In this document: positions 18,512 to 26,288 of the stretch, one piece after another
Layout of the letters: each line of letters opens with the position of its first letter
Position numbering within the stretch: the stretch's first letter is position 1
DNA from: an uncultured Prevotellaceae bacterium
Lineage (GTDB): Bacteria > Bacteroidota > Bacteroidia > Bacteroidales > Bacteroidaceae
Direction of reading: 5' to 3'
DNA length: 64,000 bases
Assembly (NCBI GenBank): GCA_900318795.1
Contig: ONLU01000003.1
Coordinates: 50,186 to 114,185, forward strand
The notes under the pieces: model-generated
What the model was told of the DNA's origin: nothing
The model's database searches: none
What the model saw: only the letters and a program-made list of their open reading frames with translations
Made by a program: the position numbers and the translations under genes

Positions 18512-20203
18512 ATGGAATCGCTTCAATGGTTAATTAATTTGTTTACTGCTACTGACTCTGTGGCACATATCACATTGCTGTATGCTGTAGTCATTGCTAT
18601 GGGAGTCTATTTAGGTAAAATCAAGATTGGAGGCATCTCGCTTGGTGTTACCTTCGTCTTGTTTGCAGGTATTGTGGCTGGTCATATCGGATTCACAGCC
18701 CCTCTACCCATCCTGACGTTTGTACAAGACTTCGGACTCATCCTGTTTGTATTTATGATAGGAATGCAGGTCGGTCCTGGTTTCTTCGAGAGTTTCGGCA
18801 AAGCGGGCGTCAAGCTTAACGGGCTGGCATCTACAGCTATCCTGCTAAACATCATTGTGATGTTTGCCTGCTACTACATCTTTTTTGATACCAAAAACGC
18901 CAGCAACCTGCCTATGATGGTTGGTACGCTCTATGGCGCTGTTACCAATACACCTGGTCTTGGTGCGGCCAATGAAGCCTTGAGTACGGTATTCGGTGAC
19001 AATGCACCACAGATTGCCTCTGCTTACGCTTGTGCCTATCCGCTTGGCGTATTAGGTATCATTGGAGCGACTATTTTAATAAGGTATCTTTGCAATGTGC
19101 AATTAGAGAAAGAAGAAGAGCAACTGAAATCCATGGAGGAAACGGCAGCAAACAAGAAGCCATACAAGATGCACCTAGAGGTCACTAACAAATACTTGGA
19201 GGGCAAGACGCTGCTGCAGGTACACGACTTCCTGAACCGCGACTTCGTCGTTTCGCGCATAGTCCACGAGGGAGAATTGTCAATTCCTAATCGCAATACC
19301 GTCTTCCACATGGGTGACCAGATGCTGATTGTCTGTGCCGAGGCTGACCAGGAGGCCATCATGGCTTTCATCGGTCCCAAACTAGACATCGACTTCGAGC
19401 AGTCTGACCAGCCATTGGTGTCAAAGCGTATCCTTATTACCAATCCGAAAATCAACGGCAAGACACTGGGCGGTATGCACTTCTCCAGCGTCTATGGCGT
19501 CAATGTGACGCGCGTGACCCGTCACGGAATGGACCTCTTTGCCTCAACGACCCTTCCGTTGCAGGTGGGCGACAGAATTATGGTGGTAGGTCCCGAGGAT
19601 GCCGTTGACCGCGTTGCCAACAAGATGGGTAACTCCATCCGCCGTCTGGACGCGCCTAACATTGCAACCATCTTTGTCGGCATCATCATTGGTATCATCT
19701 TCGGTTCACTGCCCCTTGCCATCCCTGGTATGCCCGTTCCCATGAAGTTGGGTATTGCCGGCGGACCGCTGATTATCGCCATCCTCATCGGACGCTACGG
19801 CTATAAGATTCATCTGGTGACCTACACAACGACGTCAGCCAATATGATGCTGCGAGAAATCGGACTGGTGCTGTTCTTAGCTTCAGTGGGTATCAAGGCA
19901 GGAGCCAACTTCTTCGAGACCGTAGTTGAAGGCGACGGACTACTCTATGTGCTGACGGGTTTCCTCATCACCATTATCCCCATCCTGATTGTCGGACCTA
20001 TAGCCCGTCTGAAGTTCAAGTTCAACTACTTCACCATTGCAGGTATGATTGCCGGTACCTATACTGACCCCCCTGCGCTGGCTTATGCCAACAGCATCTG
20101 TTCCAAGGAAGCTCCTGCCGTAGGATATTCAACGGTATACCCGCTGTCTATGTTCTTGCGCATCTTCACTGCACAGATTATCGTACTGTTCTTCTGTGGG
20201 TAG
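18512..20203 (+). CDS. AspT/SucE-type anion exchanger (AAEx family)
   Basis: The 563-residue membrane protein has two blocks of about five hydrophobic segments flanking a soluble centre. The centre holds two TrkA-C (RCK_C)-like domains near residues 205-370, with segments such as [18 protein letters not shown]. This is the layout of the aspartate:alanine exchanger family, which includes Tetragenococcus AspT and the succinate exporter SucE1 of Corynebacterium. The motif [11 protein letters not shown] is in the first half and [11 protein letters not shown] in the second. It leads a plus-strand run with decarboxylase subunits and faces mutAB, so a dicarboxylate such as succinate is a reasonable substrate guess. 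The ATG at 18512 is chosen because 18455 lies before the -7 box. Confidence 0.85.
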   Translation: MESLQWLINLFTATDSVAHITLLYAVVIAMGVYLGKIKIGGISLGVTFVLFAGIVAGHIGFTAPLPILTFVQDFGLILFVFMIGMQVGPGFFESFGKAGVKLNGLASTAILLNIIVMFACYYIFFDTKNASNLPMMVGTLYGAVTNTPGLGAANEALSTVFGDNAPQIASAYACAYPLGVLGIIGATILIRYLCNVQLEKEEEQLKSMEETAANKKPYKMHLEVTNKYLEGKTLLQVHDFLNRDFVVSRIVHEGELSIPNRNTVFHMGDQMLIVCAEADQEAIMAFIGPKLDIDFEQSDQPLVSKRILITNPKINGKTLGGMHFSSVYGVNVTRVTRHGMDLFASTTLPLQVGDRIMVVGPEDAVDRVANKMGNSIRRLDAPNIATIFVGIIIGIIFGSLPLAIPGMPVPMKLGIAGGPLIIAILIGRYGYKIHLVTYTTTSANMMLREIGLVLFLASVGIKAGANFFETVVEGDGLLYVLTGFLITIIPILIVGPIARLKFKFNYFTIAGMIAGTYTDPPALAYANSICSKEAPAVGYSTVYPLSMFLRIFTAQIIVLFFCG

Positions 20204-20267
20204 GAACTTGTAAAGCTAATATAACCAAAATAATAAGATAAATATAAAATAATACACGTAAATAATA

Positions 20268-21305
20268 ATGAATAAATTCGGATTACTGTTGAGCGTACTA
20301 CTGCTGGCAGGCACTTCGAACATCAGCGCACAAATGGATGCCAGTATCAAGCTGAACGAAGTGATGACCAGCAATAGTTCCAGTTTGCAGGACGAATACG
20401 GAATGCGCCACGCTTGGCTTGAGATTGAGAACATCTCTCACTCTACCTACAACATCCGTGGAATGTATGTTACGACAGATCGCTCCGTACTTGACCGCAA
20501 GATGAGTGTGCCCGAACGCCAGAAGCGCATGAGCCAGATTCCTAACGGCGATGAGCGCACCAATCTGAGCGGACGACAGCACTTTGTACTCTATCTTGGC
20601 AGCCAGCCCAATTTGGGAACTTTGCACCTTGCCGTGCCCGTGGATGCCACGAAACCTCTTTGGATAGCCCTCTATAACGGCAATGCCACTCAGCTTATTG
20701 ACTCTGTTTCCGTACCCCTGCTTGAGGCCGATCAATCGTATGCACGCATTGCCAACAACGGCACAAGAACAGACTGGGAAGTGAAGTCAGCCGACCGTGT
20801 GACACCAGGCATCTCAAATGTGACCACCGTCAGCGAATCTAAGATTGAGAAGTTCAAACGTGAAGACCCGCATGGGTTTGGCATGGCGCTGATGGCTATG
20901 GGTATCGTTTTCTTCTGTCTGGCTTTGCTATGGATTGTCTTTACGCTCTTCGGCATGTTGATGCGTCACATGGAGACAGCCAAAAAGGTAGCAAACAAGC
21001 AACCCATCAAGCCTATTACCAAAACCGTGGAAAAGACGATTGAGGTAGGACACAAGACTGGTGTCATACTGAAGGATGGCTTCGACTCGAAGGGTATTGA
21101 CCGAGAGGTGTATATGGCTGTCATCGGCATGGCACTGAAACAGTACGAAGACGATGTACACGATGTGGAATCAGGTATCATTACCATTAAATCGAAAGCC
21201 ACAGACTGGGATGACGAGTACGCTCAAATGACCCACTTCCACGAGCCTGTTCTGCCGACGACTCATCAGGCTCCTCAAATTCCTACAGGACCAGAACTGA
21301 AGTAA
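20268..21305 (+). CDS. OadG-like decarboxylase gamma subunit with N-terminal lamin-tail-like domain
   Basis: The 345-residue product begins with a signal peptide (cleavage near SAQ, residue 22). An exported beta-rich domain follows (about 25-185: IKLNEVMTSNSSS... HAWLEIENIS) and resembles a lamin-tail domain. A single membrane helix lies near residues 205-230 (MALMAMGIVFFCLALLWIVF), and the rest is a cytoplasmic tail. The helix and tail match the OadG type that anchors sodium-pumping oxaloacetate or methylmalonyl-CoA decarboxylases. The adjacent biotin carrier and beta subunit support this. It starts 64 nt after the carrier gene, and the biotin carrier follows after 29 nt. Confidence 0.85.
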   Translation: MNKFGLLLSVLLLAGTSNISAQMDASIKLNEVMTSNSSSLQDEYGMRHAWLEIENISHSTYNIRGMYVTTDRSVLDRKMSVPERQKRMSQIPNGDERTNLSGRQHFVLYLGSQPNLGTLHLAVPVDATKPLWIALYNGNATQLIDSVSVPLLEADQSYARIANNGTRTDWEVKSADRVTPGISNVTTVSESKIEKFKREDPHGFGMALMAMGIVFFCLALLWIVFTLFGMLMRHMETAKKVANKQPIKPITKTVEKTIEVGHKTGVILKDGFDSKGIDREVYMAVIGMALKQYEDDVHDVESGIITIKSKATDWDDEYAQMTHFHEPVLPTTHQAPQIPTGPELK

Positions 21306-21330
21306 AGGTAAAAAAGTAAAAAGGTAAAAA
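21304..21330 (+). repeat. A-rich GGT/GT repeat before the biotin carrier gene
   Basis: The element (A3-GGT-A6-GT-A5-GGT-A5) starts at the stop codon of the gamma-subunit gene and ends 4 nt before the next ATG. It shares 26 identical nucleotides with the element at 11083-11110. Confidence 0.85.
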
Positions 21331-21334
21331 CAAT

Positions 21335-21787
21335 ATGAACAAATATCAATATAAAGTACAAGGTGTTGACTACGAAGTAGAGATAGAGGAAGTAGAAGGC
21401 AATATCGCCAAAGTAAATGTCAACGGTATTCCGTTTGAAGTAGAATTACAACAACCCATCAATGCGGCCAAGCATCCCAACATTGTCAAGCCCAAGGTGG
21501 AGGCTCCCAAACCCGTAGCTACTACAGCACCTGCGGCTGCAACTCCTGCTCAGCCTGCCGCACCTTCCGGAAGCGGAAACCCTGTTAAGGCCCCACTGCC
21601 TGGCACTATTACCAACATCAATGTCAAGGTGGGTGATACCGTTGCAGTAGGCGACGTCGTTATCGTGCTCGAGGCCATGAAGATGCAGAACAACATCGAG
21701 GCAGAATATGCTGGTACCGTTACCTCCATCACCATCAATCCTGGCGACTCCGTTATGGAAGGTGCCACGTTGCTGACTATTGGTTAA
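21335..21787 (+). CDS. Biotin carboxyl-carrier subunit of sodium-pumping decarboxylase
   Basis: The 150-residue protein carries the carboxyl group between the carboxyltransferase and the membrane beta subunit. The C-terminal biotinyl domain (about 78-150) has the biotinylation motif EAMKMQ with K116. A flexible Ala/Pro-rich linker (APKPVATTAPAAATPAQPAAP) joins it to an N-terminal 55-residue part. Size and layout fit the MmdC or OadA-C type carrier encoded as a separate polypeptide in Bacteroidales. It lies between the gamma and beta subunits with 29- and 38-nt gaps. Confidence 0.93.
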   Translation: MNKYQYKVQGVDYEVEIEEVEGNIAKVNVNGIPFEVELQQPINAAKHPNIVKPKVEAPKPVATTAPAAATPAQPAAPSGSGNPVKAPLPGTITNINVKVGDTVAVGDVVIVLEAMKMQNNIEAEYAGTVTSITINPGDSVMEGATLLTIG

Positions 21788-21825
21788 TATCACAATAACG
21801 TTATAACGAAATAACGAAAAATATT

Positions 21826-22977
21826 ATGTGGCAATTCATTATCGAAAACTTCAATGAGTTCCTGACCTACACCGGCTTTGCCAATGTGACGGCAGGTAAC
21901 CTCATCATGATAGCCGTAGGGGCCTTCTTCATCTGGCTTGCCATCAAGAAGGACTTTGAGCCGCTATTGCTCGTCCCTATTGGACTGGGTATTATCCTCG
22001 GCAACATTCCTTTCCGTGCCGATGCAGGACTGGAAATTGGATTGTACGAGGACAACTCCGTACTGAACATCTTCTATCAAGGCGTACGCCAAGGTTGGTA
22101 TCCACCACTGATATTCCTTGGCATTGGTGCCATGACAGACTTTTCTGCCCTCTTGGCTAATCCGAAACTGATGCTAATCGGCGCTGCAGCCCAGTTCGGC
22201 ATTTTTGGTGCCTATATGTTTGCGCTAGCATTAGGATTTGAACCCAATCAGGCTGCAGGTATCGCCATCATCGGTGGTGCCGACGGCCCAACGGCCATTT
22301 TCCTGAGTTCAAAACTTTCACCCAACTTGATGGGCGCCATAGCCGTCTGTGCATACTCATACATGGCATTGGTTCCGCTGATTCAGCCTCCTTTGATGCG
22401 TCTGCTGACTACTAAGAAGGAACGTACAATCAAGATGAAGCCTGTCCGCCAAGTCAGCCAGACTGAGCGCATTCTATTCCCGATAGTAGGACTCTTGCTG
22501 ACCACATTCATTGTTCCTTCTGGTTTACCTTTGCTAGGTATGCTCTTCTTTGGCAACCTGCTCAAGGAGAGTGGGAAAACCACTCGTTTGGCTAAAACTG
22601 CAGGTGCTGCGTTAAACGACATTGTGGTCATGTTGCTGGGACTTACAGTAGGTTGCTCTACGCAAGCTTCAGAATTTCTGACCATGAACACCATCTATAT
22701 CTTTGCCATCGGTGCTGGTGCTTTCATCATTGCCACTATGAGCGGTGTTCTGTTTGTCAAGTTAATGAACGTCTTCCTACCAAAGGATAAGAAACTGAAT
22801 CCATTGATTGGTAATGCTGGAGTGAGCGCCGTGCCTATGGCCGCTCGTATCTCGAACAACCTCGGATTGGAATACGACCGCCACAACTTCCTGCTGATGC
22901 ACGCCATGGGACCCAATGTGGCCGGTGTCATTGGCTCTGCCGTGGCTGCCGGTGCCCTGCTGGGATTCCTGTCATAA
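21826..22977 (+). CDS. Sodium-pumping decarboxylase beta subunit (OadB/MmdB)
   Basis: This integral membrane subunit decarboxylates the carboxybiotin and pumps sodium out of the cell. The 383-residue chain has about nine to eleven hydrophobic segments. The conserved GGADGPTAIF loop near residues 150-160 carries the functional aspartate, and NAGVSAVPMAARI near the end is another family hallmark. Methylmalonyl-CoA rather than oxaloacetate is the likely substrate because mutAB lie divergently next door, but the sequence alone does not decide. The leader has short ATAACG repeats just before the ATG. It is the last gene of the run and ends 7 nt from a convergent gene. Confidence 0.95.
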   Translation: MWQFIIENFNEFLTYTGFANVTAGNLIMIAVGAFFIWLAIKKDFEPLLLVPIGLGIILGNIPFRADAGLEIGLYEDNSVLNIFYQGVRQGWYPPLIFLGIGAMTDFSALLANPKLMLIGAAAQFGIFGAYMFALALGFEPNQAAGIAIIGGADGPTAIFLSSKLSPNLMGAIAVCAYSYMALVPLIQPPLMRLLTTKKERTIKMKPVRQVSQTERILFPIVGLLLTTFIVPSGLPLLGMLFFGNLLKESGKTTRLAKTAGAALNDIVVMLLGLTVGCSTQASEFLTMNTIYIFAIGAGAFIIATMSGVLFVKLMNVFLPKDKKLNPLIGNAGVSAVPMAARISNNLGLEYDRHNFLLMHAMGPNVAGVIGSAVAAGALLGFLS

Positions 22978-22984
22978 TAGCTAT

Positions 22985-23677
22985 TTAGCGACGGCGTTTT
23001 CTCGACTTTTGCGATTTACGTGCCTTCACTTTCCTACGACTCTTAGAAGCCTTCTTGCGCAACTGGCGTGTAGAAGGTTTCTTTTTTACTGATGGCATGG
23101 AATCACTCCGCCACGTCACGCATGCACGGGCAGACAAATGAGGTACAGCATCAACAGGGTTGCGCTCACAATACTTTAAAATAGCATAGTAATCTATATT
23201 GCGCTGTTGATGGTTGTCAAAGAAATACACTTCCACAGTCTGCTTGGCTGTAGCAATCATGACGATGTCTTTATCGAAATCAACATACCAACGGGCAAAA
23301 GGATGGCTGCGCACAGTCGCTTCCCACGTAGGCTCACCATAATGTTTCTTCATCCATTTCATCAATTCATGATAATCCTCACGCACAGAGCGCGACGTCT
23401 GGTGAGTCTGTAGCAGGAGATTATTGACATTAAGCGTGTCTTTAGAACAATTTACATCCAAATAAACATTCAAACCCGTAATATGCCCCGTTAACCTATA
23501 AGTATTAGGTAGTCCGGTTCCCATCATAAGATGAAGTCCCCTACCCTGCAACTCCTGTATCATTTCTTCCGGCGAATAACTCAAGGGGAGATCAACAAAG
23601 CGGACATGATCTTGTGTCTTTGCTCCTGCTACGAGAAACAACACAAATGAAATTGATAAAAAATATAGTCGAATCAT
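22985..23677 (-). CDS. Exported protein of unknown function with very basic C-terminus
   Basis: I do not recognise a family. The 230-residue product has a signal peptide (MIRLYFLSISFVLFLVAGAKTQ) and an alpha/beta domain of about 150 residues with a WEATVRSHPFARWYVDF segment. It ends in about 35 residues that are mostly lysine, arginine and serine, finishing SRKRRR. The frame is open to 23782, but the -7 box at 23711-23718 lies inside that extension, so the ATG at 23677 is chosen. It is monocistronic and converges with the decarboxylase beta gene with only 7 nt between them. The basic tail could bind nucleic acid, LPS or acidic glycans, and none of these is supported further. Confidence 0.75.
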   Translation of the reverse strand: MIRLYFLSISFVLFLVAGAKTQDHVRFVDLPLSYSPEEMIQELQGRGLHLMMGTGLPNTYRLTGHITGLNVYLDVNCSKDTLNVNNLLLQTHQTSRSVREDYHELMKWMKKHYGEPTWEATVRSHPFARWYVDFDKDIVMIATAKQTVEVYFFDNHQQRNIDYYAILKYCERNPVDAVPHLSARACVTWRSDSMPSVKKKPSTRQLRKKASKSRRKVKARKSQKSRKRRR

Positions 23678-23710
23678 GATGAAGAAACCTTCTTTTTTAT
23701 TTTTGAGTTG

Positions 23711-23718
23711 CAAAGGTA
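23711..23718 (-). promoter_or_regulatory. Bacteroidetes -7 box for the basic-tail protein
   Basis: CAAAGGTA reads TACCTTTG on the minus strand, 33 nt before the chosen ATG at 23677. Confidence 0.55.
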
Positions 23719-23761
23719 CAAATAAAATTAAAGAAAGAAGGCGTAAAACAAAAAAAAATCG

Positions 23762-23769
23762 TAACTTTG
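23762..23769 (+). promoter_or_regulatory. Bacteroidetes -7 box for the SpoIIE phosphatase
   Basis: TAACTTTG matches TAnnTTTG, 25 nt before the ATG at 23795. It is back to back with the minus-strand -7 box at 23711-23718. Confidence 0.55.
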
Positions 23770-23794
23770 CCGAGAATATCAAACTAAGAGCATC

Positions 23795-26203
23795 ATGAGT
23801 ATAGTCAACATATTCAGGCCATCACACTCCATTGTATCACATTTTACATGGCGAATCATACTGGCTACAATCATTAGCCTTATCCTTATTTTAGGGGTTA
23901 TCTTAGGTATTGTGTATCTTGTAGGAGCTTTTGTCTTTGGCGGGTTGTACGACACATCGATTAATGTAACAAACGAAAAAATCAACAATATTTTCTGCAA
24001 CGTAGAAATAGCCGTCAAGAACAATGTCCCAGAGGCTAAACAGAACATTAAAGACAGTAGCCTGCACTATTTTGCCGTAGAAAACCTTTTAAGGCTGAAC
24101 GACAACATCATAGGAACTGCGATAGCCTACAATCCTGACTGCGAACCTAAGAAGGGTGAACTCTATGCGCCCTATGCCTATCGTGACAACACAGGTATTC
24201 ACTTCAAGCAACTAAACTCAAGTAGTTATAACTATCCCGAAAAAGAATGGTATAAGAAACCTGTCAAATTCAAGAAAGACTTTTGGTCAGAGCCCTATAT
24301 AGACGCTGGTGGCGGAGACATTCCAATGATTACCTATTCTTTACCTCTTTTCAATAGCGAAGGTGAAGTCTTCGCCATTCACACAGCAGACATGTCACTA
24401 GACTGGATAGAAGAAGTAAGAGCAAAAACAGACAGCGTGTTTAACACAAGCCATTACATGACATTGGAAGATAATTCCATAGGCCATGCCTATAGCTTTA
24501 TCGTCACTCGCCAAGGTTCCTTCGTCGCCCATCCTGACAAGAGTTTAACCTTCCAATCCACGCTGAAAGACTATTTTAAGGACATTGCCCCAAATGCCAA
24601 AAGAGATATCGCAAAAGACATACTCTCAATTGACAATAAAGATGGTGAATTCGGGCTTTTTAAAGGCACTGACAACAAGATATTCATCGTATTCTACACC
24701 CCATTAGAGCGTACCAACTGGGTAATGGCTGTCATTCTGCCTATCACCGACATCTTAGGTCCTCTTAATTCTTTCTTTACATTCTTTGGCATCCTCATTC
24801 TCATAGGTTTGGCTATTATCGCACTCGTCTGTTACTCTACAGTCAAGAGTGTGACGAAACCCATTAGAATGTTTGCTGATTCTGCCGACGAAATAGCCAA
24901 AGGAAACTTTCTGACGGAACTACCGGAAGTCAAGAGCAAGGACGAAATGTTCCGTCTTCGCAATTCGTTCGAATCAATGAAGCAATCTCTCGTTAAACAA
25001 ATTGAGGAAACTAAGGCTGTCAATGAAGAGAAAGGTCGCATGGAAGGCGAACTACAGACGGCACGGGCCATCCAAATGTCCATGCTGCCAAAGCAATTTC
25101 CTCCATTCCCTGAGCGCAACGACCTTGACGTCTTTGCCCAGCTGACACCCGCAAAAGAAGTAGGAGGAGATCTCTATGACTTCTACATTCGTGACGAGAA
25201 ACTCTTCTTCTGCATCGGCGACGTTTCGGGCAAAGGTGTACCTGCTGCACTTGTAATGGCTGTCACACGAGGACTTTTCCGTTCATTTTCTGCCCGTGAG
25301 AGTAACCCTGCAAAGATTATCGCCAACATCAACGATGCCATCACACAACGCAATGAAACAGAAATGTTTGTCACATTTTTTCTTGGCGTCTTAGATCTCC
25401 CATCAGGACGCTTGCACTACTGTAATGCAGCCCATTGCCCTCCCATACTATTTGGCAAGGAGATGGGACTATTACCTATAATTCCCAATGTCCCCTTGGG
25501 TATTATTCCCAAATTCAAGTTTCAAAGTCAAGAAACAAAACTTACTACAAATACTATCATCTTTGCTTATACTGACGGATTAACAGAAGCCACAGACAGC
25601 GCCCCAGCGCTCTATGGTGAGGAGCGCATGCTTCAAGTGGCCGAGCAGTTACACAAACAGTCCTCCATAACGCCCAAAGAGGTTCTTCACGAAATAGAGA
25701 ATTCTGTAAAGGAATTTGTCGGTAGCGCAGAACAAAGTGATGACTTGACTATGCTTAGTATTCAATACCTGTGCCTGCAACGTGACATCAAGTTGAAACG
25801 CAGTTTAACACTGCCCAACAATATTGAAACAATCCCTGAACTCAGTGATTTCATTGAACAGGCAGCAGAAGAAGCCTCACTCCCCCCAGACATCTCCATG
25901 AGCCTTAATCTTGCTATTGAGGAAGCCGTTGCCAACGTCATGAGCTATGCATACCCACATAGCACACATGGCGATGTCATTATTGATTTATTTGTAACTG
26001 ACCAACAATTGACTATCGCTATTATCGATCAGGGCATACCTTTCGACCCCACCAGCCAAGTTGAAGCTGACACTTCCCTGTCGGTCGAGGACCGTCCTAT
26101 TGGAGGTCTGGGTATTTACCTCGTACGGCAACTGATGGATTCCATCAATTATGAGCGAATTGATGGAAAGAACGTGCTCACACTCATCAAAAAGCTGACA
26201 TAA
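23795..26203 (+). CDS. Membrane sensor SpoIIE-type phosphatase fused to an RsbW-like HATPase domain
   Basis: The 802-residue protein has a membrane helix near 20-48, a periplasmic Cache-like sensor (about 50-315), a second helix near 320-350, a HAMP linker, a short coiled coil and a PP2C/SpoIIE phosphatase domain (about 425-650). Metal-binding motifs GGDLYDF, GDVSGKG, YTDGLTEA and SDDLTML are all present. Residues 665-802 form a GHKL ATPase domain with EEAVANVMSYAY, DQGIPFDP and GGLGIYL. SpoIIE phosphatases dephosphorylate STAS antagonists in partner-switching systems. The HATPase part is about 60 percent identical by eye to the separate kinase at 30194-30637. A phosphatase and an opposing kinase-like domain therefore share one chain. 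Confidence 0.93.
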   Translation: MSIVNIFRPSHSIVSHFTWRIILATIISLILILGVILGIVYLVGAFVFGGLYDTSINVTNEKINNIFCNVEIAVKNNVPEAKQNIKDSSLHYFAVENLLRLNDNIIGTAIAYNPDCEPKKGELYAPYAYRDNTGIHFKQLNSSSYNYPEKEWYKKPVKFKKDFWSEPYIDAGGGDIPMITYSLPLFNSEGEVFAIHTADMSLDWIEEVRAKTDSVFNTSHYMTLEDNSIGHAYSFIVTRQGSFVAHPDKSLTFQSTLKDYFKDIAPNAKRDIAKDILSIDNKDGEFGLFKGTDNKIFIVFYTPLERTNWVMAVILPITDILGPLNSFFTFFGILILIGLAIIALVCYSTVKSVTKPIRMFADSADEIAKGNFLTELPEVKSKDEMFRLRNSFESMKQSLVKQIEETKAVNEEKGRMEGELQTARAIQMSMLPKQFPPFPERNDLDVFAQLTPAKEVGGDLYDFYIRDEKLFFCIGDVSGKGVPAALVMAVTRGLFRSFSARESNPAKIIANINDAITQRNETEMFVTFFLGVLDLPSGRLHYCNAAHCPPILFGKEMGLLPIIPNVPLGIIPKFKFQSQETKLTTNTIIFAYTDGLTEATDSAPALYGEERMLQVAEQLHKQSSITPKEVLHEIENSVKEFVGSAEQSDDLTMLSIQYLCLQRDIKLKRSLTLPNNIETIPELSDFIEQAAEEASLPPDISMSLNLAIEEAVANVMSYAYPHSTHGDVIIDLFVTDQQLTIAIIDQGIPFDPTSQVEADTSLSVEDRPIGGLGIYLVRQLMDSINYERIDGKNVLTLIKKLT

Positions 26204-26259
26204 ACGACGATTTAATGTTTTTTAACATCCTTTCATGAATGGTAGTCTAAGATTTTTAA

Positions 26260-26267
26260 TAAATTTG
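26260..26267 (+). promoter_or_regulatory. Bacteroidetes -7 box for the ABC protein
   Basis: TAAATTTG matches TAnnTTTG, 21 nt before the ATG at 26289. It suggests that the ABC gene can be transcribed apart from the phosphatase. Confidence 0.45.
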
Positions 26268-26288
26268 CAGTCCTAAAACATCTTTTAA

